A stretch of DNA of 64,000 nt from Cryptomeria japonica (Eukaryota; Streptophyta; Pinopsida; Cupressales; Cupressaceae): the NCBI RefSeq assembly GCF_030272615.1, contig NC_081406.1, positions 263,652,624 through 263,716,623 on the forward strand. Direction: 5' to 3'. A program made the translations under genes and the position numbers. Below are positions 48,360 to 58,245 of this stretch, piece by piece. The notes below the pieces were generated by a model. That model was not told where the DNA came from and searched no databases. It was given only the letters and a program-made list of their open reading frames with translations. How positions within the stretch are numbered: position 1 is the stretch's first letter; each line of letters opens with the position of its first letter.

Positions 48360-48510
48360 CGCGTCTGTGTCTGTTTTAACCGCGTCTACGTCATATAATC
48401 GCGTCTGTGAAGGGCAGAATAGCGTCTGTGCTTTTAACAGCGTCTGTGTCAAACAGAGAAGCGTCTGTGTCTGGGAATCGCGTCTGTGAAGTATACAGAG
48501 GCGTCTGTGT
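48360..48510 (+). repeat. GCGTCTGTG word cluster 2, leader of element B
   Basis: Eight copies of GCGTCTGTG or close variants in 150 bases, about 500 bases before the gag start. Confidence 0.8.
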
Positions 48511-49003
48511 CAGGAATTGAAAACTTTAACAGTCCAGCAAACAGAGAAAATCAGTTTCGGCATACTTGAGCTTCCTAGGTTGTTTCTTCAGGTTTCATCT
48601 AGCATTCAACCTGTCCTTGGGTCTCACATAGTCCATCATTGCTTCACATCTCATTTTACATTCACAATTGTCTAAACTTGAGTCAAAAAGGTCACTTGCT
48701 TGTCCTCACTATACTTTTTCAACACACTACATACAACTACACTTTGCTAAGTGGTCCCTCATCAAGGTTTCTTACCTTTGGGTCTCATTTGGTCTTACTT
48801 AGAGTCAAGGTCAGCTTACCTCATCAAGAGAAACGATCCTCTCTTTGGAAGTCACACCTACTCTACTACTTACATACTTGGTCTTACACTTTGGACATTG
48901 CAAGTACACCTCAAGATTCACTTACACTCCATACAACTCTTGGTCTTCCATACTCTTTTCACTTTTCATCTGGTCTTTCACATCTTGGTCTAACACCTAG
49001 TTC

Positions 49004-52000
49004 ATGGTTGAAACCCGCCTTCAAAAATCTAGGAGAATAGCTAAAGAAGCTCAAGAATCCGTAAACATGAGTTCTTATGAGTATGACAATGATCTATTCT
49101 ACAATCCTGAGCACACTACATTACCAGACATGAATGTTTATAGACACAATCCAAATGTGGAAAGCGCAAACACTATAAACAACAATGCTACGCACAATGA
49201 CAATGTTGACAATTCTTCAATACTATCAGCAGACATAGAAGAATCCATAATGAATCCTCAATTCAATAGATTGGTTGAAGAGATAATGAGGAGAGATCGA
49301 CAGTACTTTTTAAACATGATGGCACATAGTGGAGCTAAAATACCGCATGATTTTGACTTATCTCAACTTATGGAAAGTCGACCCTCACAGCAAACTCAAC
49401 TCAACATGGATCAAAGGAGACCAAATAGTGGAGGAAATAGAGGACCGAATATGATGCCTGAGTCACCATCAGTTTTGCTTCAAAAACTAGCAATCCCACA
49501 TACACAAGCTCAAACATATGATACTTACACTCAAAGACCATCATGGAGGCCTTATGCTCAAACACATGCTCAAGGTATGGATCAATCAAGACAAGTGGAT
49601 ACTCAAGGACATCCTCAAAATTTTGACACAAAGAGACCTCATGTCAAAATTGGGGGCAACACAATGGAAAATGAAAGGCCTATTGAATATGGTTTATACA
49701 CACAAAACAGATATGGGGTCCCTCAACATGAAGTTATGCCAAGTGCTCCATATATGTCGCAACAATATAGACCTCCATATGGACATGTCTACGATCAGTA
49801 TCATCCATACATGCAACAAGCTCCTCCTCAAATGGGTGTTTCAAACATGGGGTATGCTACAAGAAATCAATCTCCTCCCAAGAACAATTTGGAGCAACAA
49901 ATAAGAGATTTACAAAAGAAAGTGGAGGACATGAGTACATCAAAACCTACATACACTATGAGAGATATATGTCCTTATCCCTTCGATAAGAGCATTCCAA
50001 TGCCTCCATTTCCTCCACACTTTGTGACACCAAAATTTGACAAATATAGAGGGAGAGGAGACCCCAAGGCACATATAAGACAATTCTTCACAACTTGCAT
50101 TGAGGTAGCGGCAGAAGAAACATACTTGATGAGGTTGTTTCCACAGAGCTTAGGCGACCAAGCTATGGAATGGTTTTCTCAATTACCTCCTTGTATTAAG
50201 TCATGGGGCGATTTAGCAGAGGCATTCATTCAGCATTTCTCTTACAACATTGAAACAGATGTCTCAGTTACTACCTTGTGCAATACGAAACAAATGGAAG
50301 GAGAATCTTTCGCAACATTTTTACAGAGATGGAGAAACTTAGCTAGCAGATGCTCTTGCGAAATCCCGCAGAAACAAATGGTAGAAATGTTCACACAAAA
50401 TGTTAACAAGGCTATTGGCTATGATCTCAGAAAAGCTTGTTTGTCTACATTCAAAGATGTTATTGAAAAGGGCCTAGCAACAGAAAGAGTCTTAATTGAA
50501 CAAGGAGTTATCAAGCTATTCAAAGAAAACAAAGAGGACTTTAAAGGAAAGGACAAACCAAAATTTTGGAACAAGAACAAGAACACAGTTAATGATGGTG
50601 TTGTTGATGCCAATACGATGCGACCCAAGTTCGTCTTTTCTGGATCAAGTTCTACCAACAATCAGGTGAACACTCAAACAACTTCTAGACCACGAAGGAA
50701 GTACACTCCATTGGGAGAACCACTTGAATTAGTATTCAAAAAGCTTGTGGCAAACAAAGTGATCACAGTTCCAGATTTTCCTCCATATGAACCAAAGGTC
50801 AAACCAAATTGGTGGAATGATGATGAGTTTTGTGAGTTTCATAAGAGCAAAGGTCATAAGACAAGTAATTGCCATCGATTGAAAAACGTTGTACAAGATC
50901 TCATTGACAGAGGCGACATTGAGATTGAGGGACATTCATCTAATCAAGAGCATGAGATGTTTAAGGAACCATTCCCAAAACATGACAAAGGAAAAGGCAA
51001 AGTCACAGATGATCAAGCCAATTACACTAGAGCACCTTACAATTATGATTCTACTATCAATCACATCTCGATGGACAATCATATTTCTACTATCACTATC
51101 AAAAACAAAAATCCTGAGAACCCTTCTCAGAGACCCAAGATTGTCCTAAAAGGTGTGGGATCTTCGTCTGAATCTACCTCTGAATGTCATGTTACAACCC
51201 ATCGAGGTAAGATTACATTGCCAGGTACCTCCACTAAGAATACCAATCCTTCATCTACCAAGCCTGAGTACGACCTTGTAGAACAATTAGGGAAGACGCC
51301 CGCGCTCATCTCCATTCTTGAGCTCTTACGTATATCCCCTGCACATAAAGCCATCCTTGACAAAATCTTGAGAGACACTACTGTCCCTACTGATCTGAAC
51401 GTGGACCAGTTTCAAGCCATGGTGGGATACCTATCCGTTCCCCACTCCCTCACATTCACAGAAGCCGATGACGCCTCTATAAGTCAGCCTCATAATGCAC
51501 CTTTACACATTGAAGCCTTCATACACAAACATAGAATCAAACGAGTCCTGATAGATGGAGGAGCAGGTCTAAACATTTGTACTTTGAGAACTATTAGACA
51601 ATTGGGATATTCTGACAAAGCTGTGAATTCTACAAACCAAATCACCATCAAGGCTTATGATGATGAAGAGCGCTCATCCAAGGGCACAGTCACCTTACCA
51701 CTAAGAATAGGGCCAGTCACAAAGGATGTGGTTTGTCAAGTCCTAGATCTAGATCTCACGTATAACATATTGCTAGGACGTCCGTGGATTCATGAAATGA
51801 GGGCAGTCCCATCAACATACCATCAATGCATTAAGTTTCCTCATAATGGAGTCGAGGTAACAGTCAATGGTGATCCAAATCCATTCATATATTGCAATAA
51901 CTTGAGGTCACATACTGAAACTATCATTCCCAGTAATCGTGAGGCTACTCCTTCTTCGGCATACATTGATCCGGAGTCATTAAAACCCTCGACATCCAAA

Positions 52001-53341
52001 CAAGGTGAACTTAGAGGCAAGTTTCAAGACAAAGGCATGGGAGAATACACTTTGAATCAGACAATGTTTTTACGACAAGTCCTGAGCTCTCCAAAAGAAT
52101 ATGGGAGGCCACATCCTAACAAGCAAATCTCCATCATGATACTCAAATGGGATCCTACCATCTTTCAAAGGTGGGGCGAACTAGAAGAAGAAAATTTATA
52201 CAAAATGCTTTATAAAGATATTGAAGAGGATGCACATGATCAGACTATTATACCCTGTGAGAACTATGGCAAAGGCTTTAAAATTCTACAAAAATTCGGG
52301 TATGATGGAAAAAGCCCTCTCGGGTTACGTAAAGAAGGTGTCATGGAGCCCTTACAACCTGAGCTAATTACAAGAAGAGAACGCTCCAAGGGACTTGGTT
52401 TTCTGAATTCCAAGATTCACAATAAAAGAACAAAAGAGGTATGGCAAATCAAAGTTGCCGAAGTTCAACAAGAGGATTATCCTTCCACAGATTCTAATGA
52501 GTGGGAATGGGGTTCAGACAAATCCTCCAGTGACTATGAGCTCGCCGAAACATTCAGAGAGCCAGATGAACCCACAGAGGAAGAAGAATTTTACAAAAAG
52601 TTCAGAGTTGGTCAAGAACCAACCCATAAGGATCCCGCACATTCTTCGTTTCAAGGCCCTAGGTTGAAATCACATAGGATGAGGACACCTGTCCCAGAAG
52701 GCACTACTAGTGATGACAATTTGGATTCGCTCACGATCGAAACTGATGAGGAGAGTGCCATCGATGACCTCGACGATTGCCTTGACATACCTGAATATAA
52801 CCACATCTTCACTATTAGTCCAGCAAATTCTAAAAACACTAATGACCTTCCCCTTGTTCATGCCCAACTCATTGAATGGGATCATGAAGGACCAGCACAA
52901 TTTGATACATTTCAAAATGACGAAGCTATTGTCGACTATCTTGGCATTCGAGATGATCTTCCCCCTGGAGACCATAAAGCAGGATACGCCATAGAACTCA
53001 ACAACATGGCATACTTCGGTGAGGGTGTCGGACCTTCCAGTCGCAAAAATGTGAAAATAAAAACAAAACAAGGGTCTTATGGCGAAAACCACACTGTGGC
53101 ACTGTCTGACCCCAAAAAAGTAAAAAGAAAGGACGTATCTGAGGGCGAAAACCTCTCTGAGGCACCCAAAGATGGAAGGCTCGACATTCTCCCAGCATCA
53201 TATGAGGAAAAATCATCCATGTTGGTAGAGGAGACTATAAAGACAAATATTGGTACAGAAGAGGTTCCACACAACATATTCTTGGCGCAATCATTGACAG
53301 AGGCCGAAAGGGCAAAATTCATAAGCTTCTTCAAGGAATGA
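49004..53341 (+). CDS. Gag-protease-G-patch part of the element B polyprotein
   Basis: 1445 codons from ATG 49004 to TGA 53339-53341. The start is the first ATG of the open frame and gives a basic N-terminus (VETRLQKSRRIAKEAQES). A low-complexity Gln/Pro/Tyr/Met-rich region spans roughly residues 100-300. The gag core lies at about 320-480 (GDPKAHIRQF, GDQAMEWFSQLP, FATFLQRWRNLA). The zinc-binding motif CEFHKSKGHKTSNC (C-x2-H-x4-H-x4-C) is at about 610-623. The protease has LIDGGAG at about 848-854, with DGG in place of DSG/DTG. The NILLGRPWIHEMRAV stretch follows, then a G-patch-like segment at about 1085-1140 and an acidic linker containing two AAAA-bulge stem-loop copies. Gag would package the RNA and the protease would process the polyprotein. 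The frame continues unbroken beyond the stop. Confidence 0.93.
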   Translation: MVETRLQKSRRIAKEAQESVNMSSYEYDNDLFYNPEHTTLPDMNVYRHNPNVESANTINNNATHNDNVDNSSILSADIEESIMNPQFNRLVEEIMRRDRQYFLNMMAHSGAKIPHDFDLSQLMESRPSQQTQLNMDQRRPNSGGNRGPNMMPESPSVLLQKLAIPHTQAQTYDTYTQRPSWRPYAQTHAQGMDQSRQVDTQGHPQNFDTKRPHVKIGGNTMENERPIEYGLYTQNRYGVPQHEVMPSAPYMSQQYRPPYGHVYDQYHPYMQQAPPQMGVSNMGYATRNQSPPKNNLEQQIRDLQKKVEDMSTSKPTYTMRDICPYPFDKSIPMPPFPPHFVTPKFDKYRGRGDPKAHIRQFFTTCIEVAAEETYLMRLFPQSLGDQAMEWFSQLPPCIKSWGDLAEAFIQHFSYNIETDVSVTTLCNTKQMEGESFATFLQRWRNLASRCSCEIPQKQMVEMFTQNVNKAIGYDLRKACLSTFKDVIEKGLATERVLIEQGVIKLFKENKEDFKGKDKPKFWNKNKNTVNDGVVDANTMRPKFVFSGSSSTNNQVNTQTTSRPRRKYTPLGEPLELVFKKLVANKVITVPDFPPYEPKVKPNWWNDDEFCEFHKSKGHKTSNCHRLKNVVQDLIDRGDIEIEGHSSNQEHEMFKEPFPKHDKGKGKVTDDQANYTRAPYNYDSTINHISMDNHISTITIKNKNPENPSQRPKIVLKGVGSSSESTSECHVTTHRGKITLPGTSTKNTNPSSTKPEYDLVEQLGKTPALISILELLRISPAHKAILDKILRDTTVPTDLNVDQFQAMVGYLSVPHSLTFTEADDASISQPHNAPLHIEAFIHKHRIKRVLIDGGAGLNICTLRTIRQLGYSDKAVNSTNQITIKAYDDEERSSKGTVTLPLRIGPVTKDVVCQVLDLDLTYNILLGRPWIHEMRAVPSTYHQCIKFPHNGVEVTVNGDPNPFIYCNNLRSHTETIIPSNREATPSSAYIDPESLKPSTSKQGELRGKFQDKGMGEYTLNQTMFLRQVLSSPKEYGRPHPNKQISIMILKWDPTIFQRWGELEEENLYKMLYKDIEEDAHDQTIIPCENYGKGFKILQKFGYDGKSPLGLRKEGVMEPLQPELITRRERSKGLGFLNSKIHNKRTKEVWQIKVAEVQQEDYPSTDSNEWEWGSDKSSSDYELAETFREPDEPTEEEEFYKKFRVGQEPTHKDPAHSSFQGPRLKSHRMRTPVPEGTTSDDNLDSLTIETDEESAIDDLDDCLDIPEYNHIFTISPANSKNTNDLPLVHAQLIEWDHEGPAQFDTFQNDEAIVDYLGIRDDLPPGDHKAGYAIELNNMAYFGEGVGPSSRKNVKIKTKQGSYGENHTVALSDPKKVKRKDVSEGENLSEAPKDGRLDILPASYEEKSSMLVEETIKTNIGTEEVPHNIFLAQSLTEAERAKFISFFKE
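53081..53103 (+). other. AAAA-bulge stem-loop, coding copy 1 in element B
   Basis: GGCG, AAAA, inner stem CCAC/GTGG with a 3-base loop, then CACT; the outer stem is weak here. It encodes GENHTVAL. Element A has a copy in the corresponding place. Confidence 0.45.
53143..53167 (+). other. AAAA-bulge stem-loop, coding copy 2 in element B
   Basis: Outer GGGCG/CACCC with one C.A mismatch, AAAA bulge, inner CCTC/GAGG with loop TCT. It encodes GENLSEAP, close to GENLPEAP in element A. Confidence 0.5.
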
Positions 53342-56300
53342 CAAGTCAACTTTGCATGGTCATACGCTGATATGCCTGGACTGGATCCGGATTTGGTAAT
53401 GCATCATTTGACAGTCAAACCGGGGGCAAAGCCAGTAAAACAGAAATTAAGGAAAATGCACCCACAAGTGGCATTACTAGTCAAAGCAGAGCTGGAGAAA
53501 TTACTAGATGTCGGATTCATACGCCTAATTGATTATCCCGAATGGATCTCCAATCTAGTACCTGTTAGCAAACCAGATCGCAGTATCCGAATATGTACAG
53601 ACTTCAGAGATATCAACAAGGCTTGTCCAAAGGACGATTTCCCATTACCAAACATAGACTTGATCGTTGATCTCACAGCAAGTCATGAAATGTTATCCTT
53701 AATGGACGGATTTTCTGGATATAATCAAATCAGGATTGCACCTGAAGATCAACATAAAACATCATTCACTTGTCCATGGGGAACCTTCTGTTGGAACGTC
53801 ATGCCCTTTGGGCTGAAAAATGCAGGCGCCACATATCAAAGAGCGATGACTAATATCTTTCATGATCTCATGCACATAACCGTGGAAGATTATGTTGACG
53901 ATCTTTTGGGAAAGTCAATAGATAGAGATACACACTTGGACATACTTTCAGTTGTCTTTGATCGGCTGGAAAAATACAAGGTGAGACTAAATCCAAAGAA
54001 ATGTATCTTTGGAGTAACCTCCAAGAAGCTCCTAGGATTCATTGTGTCTAAAAGAGGAATCGAAGCCGATCCAGCAAAGGTCAAGGCTATCTTGGACATG
54101 CCGCCACCCAAGAATATCAGTCAACTTCAGTCTTTACAAGGGAGACTCCAATCCATACGAAGATTCATAGCACAACTTGCAGATAAGTGTAATCCTTTCC
54201 AGCACCTGCTACACAAAAACATCAAGTTCAAATGGGATGAGAACTGTCAACAGGCTTTTCAGGTGCTCAAAGACTATCTTTTGAACCCACCAGTCTTAAT
54301 GCCACCCATTCCAGATCAACTGTTGCTACTTTACATATCAGCTACTCCAACGGCACTGGGGGCACTCCTAGCACAACAAATACCTGACGGCAAGGAAAAG
54401 GCAGTCTATTATATCAATCGCACATTGGTGGGATATAAGCTAAACTACACACCAATCGAGCGTGCATGTCTCGCTGTGGTCTTTGCTTCACAGAAGTTAC
54501 GACATTATATGCTCACTCACAAGACTAAGTTGATTGCCAGAATCGATGCACTAAAATACCTTCTCAACAAAGCTACACTTACTGGGCGGCTGGACAAGTG
54601 GGTAATGATTTTGAGTGAATTTGACATCGAGTACGTGGACAGGAAAGCAATCAAAGGACAAGCAATTGCAGATCAATTGGCAGATGCTCCCATGATAGAT
54701 GATGTTCCTCTACAGTCAGAATTTCCAGATGAGTCCATTCTAACAATATCACCTGCAAAGCCATGGCAATTATACTTTGACGGCTCTTACACACAGCATG
54801 GGGCAGGAGCGGGTATACTCTTTATAACTCCTCAAGGCGATTCTATACCAAAATCATACCGCTTATCATTTCCTTGCACCAACAATATAGCGGAATATGA
54901 GGCATTAACAACAGGATTACGAATTGCAGTTCAATGGAAGATCCAGGAACTTCGGGTTTTTGGGGATTCTCAACTTATCATCCGTCAAGCAACTAATGAT
55001 TACCAAACAAAAGATGAAAAGCTAATGCCTTACAAACAATTGGTAGATGATTTGAAACAGCACTTCACAAAGATAGAGTTTGAGCAGATACCAAGAGAAC
55101 AGAATCGTGCTGCAGATGCCATGGCTACAATTGCTTCGCTCATTGATCTACCACAAAATGAGACCTGCTATGAGTTCCTGGTAGATAATTTGTTGATTCC
55201 TTCATACAAGATCACTCCTACTGAAATGATATGTGTTGTTGGTCCTGAATCCCAGTTATATGGTTCCATATTCACATACCTTCGCGACAATATCTTACCT
55301 CCCGATCTATCGAACAATCAATGCCGCACTTTCATTCGCCAATCCTCTCAATACGTCATTTTAGCTGATATCCTATACCGACGAGGTCTAGATGGCACCC
55401 TTCTTAGATGTTTAGAGAGTGACGAAGCTCAGATTGCGTTACGAGAAGTGCATGAAGGGATATGTGGTCCGCATACTAGTGGTCCTACCTTGGCCAAGAA
55501 ACTCATCAGGACTGGATATTACTGGCCTACTATGGAAAAAGATGCATATCAGTTTGTCAAGAAATGTAAGCAGTGTCAAATTCATGGAGACCTCATACAT
55601 GTACCAGCACAGGAACTACAACCACTTGCATCTCCTTGGCCCTTTTGTCAGTGGGGACTCGATCTCATAGGCAAGATTCAACCTCCTTCTTCCAACGGTC
55701 ATAAATTCATTATCACAGCCACAGAGTATTTCACAAAGTGGATTGAAGCCGTGCCTCTCACACAAGTTACAGGGAAACAAATCGCTACCTTCATTTTGAA
55801 CTACATCATTTGCCGATACGGGATTCCTACTTCCATTATTACTGATAACGGGCGTCCCTTCAAAAATCAGGATGTTCGTGAACTCTGTGACCGCTTCCAT
55901 ATCTCTCATCATTTCTCCACACCATATTACCCCCAAGGTAATGGCCAAGCCGAGGCGTCTAACAAAACAATTCTTAAAATCCTCAAAAAGACAGTCGATG
56001 ACGTTGGCTGTAACTGGCATATCCAACTTAATCCTGCACTTTGGGCCTACCGCACAAGTGTCCGCACACCTACAAGAGCTACACCCTACTCACTTGTCTA
56101 CGGCGCTAAAGCCATCTTGCCTATTGAGGTCGAGTTGCCTTCTCTACGGGTCTCCTTGATAAACATAATCAACGATGAAGACTACAGGGTCTCTCGCTTA
56201 CAAGAACTAGAACTGCTGGAGGAACGAAGACACACTGCTTTCAATCATCTCAAGGCTTACCAACAAAGAATGAGTCGCAACTACAATCACAAAGTCAAGC

Positions 56301-56512
56301 CTCGCATATTTGAGGTAGGTGACTTAGTCCTCAGAGAGAACCCCAAGAATCAGCAAGACAAAGATAAGAAAGGCAAGTTCGAACCAAACTGGCTTGGTCC
56401 TTACATCATCACAGCGGTATATGGATCTGGGGCATATCAGCTTTCAACTACAGAAGGTGAATCTTTGGAGGATCCTATCAATAGCATGCACCTTTGCAGG
56501 TTCTACACATAG
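53342..56512 (+). CDS. RT-RNase H-integrase part of the element B polyprotein
   Basis: In frame with gag-protease across the TGA at 53339; the first internal ATG is at 53372. RT carries RICTDFRDINKACPKDDFPLP and catalytic YVDD at 53891-53902. The first RNase H (about 54230-54640) reads ISATPTALGALLAQ where a catalytic Asp is normally found, so it is probably inactive. The second, archaeal-type RNase H (about 54765-55140) keeps its acidic residues: LYFDGSYT, IAEYEAL, FGDSQL and NRAADAMA. The integrase has a His/Cys domain (VHEGICGPH, CKQC; about 55445-55580), a core with LDLIG, ITDNG and QGNGQAEASN, and a GPYII/MHLCRFYT end. No chromodomain. Length and domain order are those of a full Tat pol. 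Confidence 0.95.
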   Translation, partial: QVNFAWSYADMPGLDPDLVMHHLTVKPGAKPVKQKLRKMHPQVALLVKAELEKLLDVGFIRLIDYPEWISNLVPVSKPDRSIRICTDFRDINKACPKDDFPLPNIDLIVDLTASHEMLSLMDGFSGYNQIRIAPEDQHKTSFTCPWGTFCWNVMPFGLKNAGATYQRAMTNIFHDLMHITVEDYVDDLLGKSIDRDTHLDILSVVFDRLEKYKVRLNPKKCIFGVTSKKLLGFIVSKRGIEADPAKVKAILDMPPPKNISQLQSLQGRLQSIRRFIAQLADKCNPFQHLLHKNIKFKWDENCQQAFQVLKDYLLNPPVLMPPIPDQLLLLYISATPTALGALLAQQIPDGKEKAVYYINRTLVGYKLNYTPIERACLAVVFASQKLRHYMLTHKTKLIARIDALKYLLNKATLTGRLDKWVMILSEFDIEYVDRKAIKGQAIADQLADAPMIDDVPLQSEFPDESILTISPAKPWQLYFDGSYTQHGAGAGILFITPQGDSIPKSYRLSFPCTNNIAEYEALTTGLRIAVQWKIQELRVFGDSQLIIRQATNDYQTKDEKLMPYKQLVDDLKQHFTKIEFEQIPREQNRAADAMATIASLIDLPQNETCYEFLVDNLLIPSYKITPTEMICVVGPESQLYGSIFTYLRDNILPPDLSNNQCRTFIRQSSQYVILADILYRRGLDGTLLRCLESDEAQIALREVHEGICGPHTSGPTLAKKLIRTGYYWPTMEKDAYQFVKKCKQCQIHGDLIHVPAQELQPLASPWPFCQWGLDLIGKIQPPSSNGHKFIITATEYFTKWIEAVPLTQVTGKQIATFILNYIICRYGIPTSIITDNGRPFKNQDVRELCDRFHISHHFSTPYYPQGNGQAEASNKTILKILKKTVDDVGCNWHIQLNPALWAYRTSVRTPTRATPYSLVYGAKAILPIEVELPSLRVSLINIINDEDYRVSRLQELELLEERRHTAFNHLKAYQQRMSRNYNHKVKPRIFEVGDLVLRENPKNQQDKDKKGKFEPNWLGPYIITAVYGSGAYQLSTTEGESLEDPINSMHLCRFYT

Positions 56513-56602
56513 CTCATTGGAATATCAAAAATTCAAAAATACAAAAAAAAAATCAAAAATTCAAAAATACAAAAAAATTATAAAACAAAAAAATCGTTAC
56601 TT

Positions 56603-56627
56603 GGTGAAAACCTGGCAAACAGGCACC
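56603..56627 (+). other. AAAA-bulge stem-loop 1 after pol, element B
   Basis: Outer GGTG/CACC, AAAA bulge, inner CCTG/CAGG, loop GCAAA. All eight pairs are Watson-Crick. The same sequence except for one bulge base occurs in A at 15347. Confidence 0.6.
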
Positions 56628-56685
56628 TTGTGACACAAAAAACATTGAAAAATCAAAAAAGTAAAGAGAAATAATTTCGTCCAAC

Positions 56686-56709
56686 GGTGAAAACCACTTC
56701 GGTGGCGCC
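56686..56709 (+). other. AAAA-bulge stem-loop 2 after pol, element B
   Basis: Outer GGTG/CGCC (one G.U), AAAA bulge, inner CCAC/GTGG closed by a UUCG tetraloop. Beyond a single bulged C the outer helix continues as CCAA/TTGG (56681-56684 with 56710-56713). Confidence 0.6.
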
Positions 56710-56724
56710 TTGGGCAAGTACCAT

Positions 56725-56748
56725 GGTGAAAACTGGGTCACCAGCGCC
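56725..56748 (+). other. AAAA-bulge stem-loop 3 after pol, element B
   Basis: Outer stem of seven pairs CATGGTG/CGCCATG (56722-56728 with 56745-56751, one G.U), AAAA bulge, inner CTGG/CCAG, loop GTCA. Confidence 0.6.
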
Positions 56749-58245
56749 ATGCGTAGAGACTTTTCTCCTCCCTCTTTCAGGATTCTCCTTCATCTTTCAC
56801 TTTTCACACACTCACAACCTATTCACTCACAATAAACTTACCTATTCCCATCATGGCTTGTTATTGATCTACCCAAGATTGGTTAGCCATTCATAATAAA
56901 AAATCCCTTTTCACCTCCCTTTCCATCCATAATAAATCAGATCCTATCTGTGGCTAAGGCAAATCCTACGTCTAGTGATGGGTGTGGAACTGAGAACATC
57001 ACATGTTTCGAGGAGTACAGTTTCTTCCAGCTTCCTTCAAGTCTATCCGCGCACAATCCGCAATAAAGCAACATCTGCATCACCAGTCCACAATAAAGTT
57101 CCATCTTCTCCACAATAAAGTATCAGTTTCATGGATTCAGTCAGTTTCAAATGAGACACAGCAGCAACAATGAGCTTCAACAAAATCAAATCTTTCAACA
57201 GACTCAGACAACATATGGTTCAGTGCTATCTATCATTTTTGTGAAAGTGAACATTGTGACCACAATCAAATTCGACTTATACAAGTGACAAGAGACACTA
57301 AACTTGAGGACTACAGTGGATGTTGGTGTCGAGTCTTGGTTTTCTTTTGATTTTATCTTTTGGTGACATGTCTTTTAGCTTTTCCAGGATGTCTTTGACT
57401 AGAGATTCTATCTCCAATATGTCTTTGACTAGAAAGGCGAGGATGGGGTATCGTCACCTATTTGCATTTGCCGTCTGTCGATTGTCTTTTAGTAATGCTA
57501 TGACTTGTCCAAGGATATGAGGACACTGTGAGTCTAGTATGAACTGGGGCATTCCTTGTTTGTGACTGTCTTATCTCCATGCAAACAGGTACAATGACTT
57601 TCTGGGCCGAACAAATGCCTTGATTGTCATAACCTATTCTGCCATAATAAAGCTCAATGATGATAACGCACAAGAAGCTCTTTCATATTCATATCTTCTG
57701 TCTTCCATCCCCCTTTCTTGATTGGCTTCCATTGTCCTTCTCGAGTCCGCATAGCCCGCTATCACATGACTCAGTATAATGACACACCAAAAACATTTGC
57801 ATTTCATATAGTTACATCTGCATTACCACATATAAGCATCTCATACATACATATAGATATCACAATTGCATCACATCCTGCATACAACACATGTTAGCAC
57901 ATCTCACATTTTCATCGTGTAAATAATCATTTGCATTATCATATTCATTTGCATTACATACATTCACATTTGCATCATGCATCACATATACAACATAAAA
58001 GAACAAAAATATATTGCATTGCATCATATAAGCATCCATATCATAAAACATGTATCACATAAGAACATTTCATCACATAAGGTACACATGCATATAACTG
58101 CCGCAAAGATGGATCATCTCTCATATATAATCAAAAGTGTCATGATACAATGATGTCAAAAGAATCATATGGCTACAAAATCACCCTCAGGTGTCTACAA
58201 TACAAAAATGATACATATACTGATACAAAGGGGAGCCCTCTATGG

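Larger units (their letters stand above)
46798..49003 (+). other. Leader of element B (no gene)
   Basis: The 2.2-kb leader holds two clusters of GCGTCTGTG-type words (46888-47143 and 48360-48510) on either side of the block conserved with element A (47560-48110). Open stretches here have no coding character. Confidence 0.65.
56513..58245 (+). other. 3' non-coding region of element B between pol and the antisense gene
   Basis: A-rich start, three AAAA-bulge stem-loops (56603-56748), then sequence without recognisable genes. At 57780-58090 a CAT/CACAT-rich low-complexity stretch is present. Confidence 0.55.
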
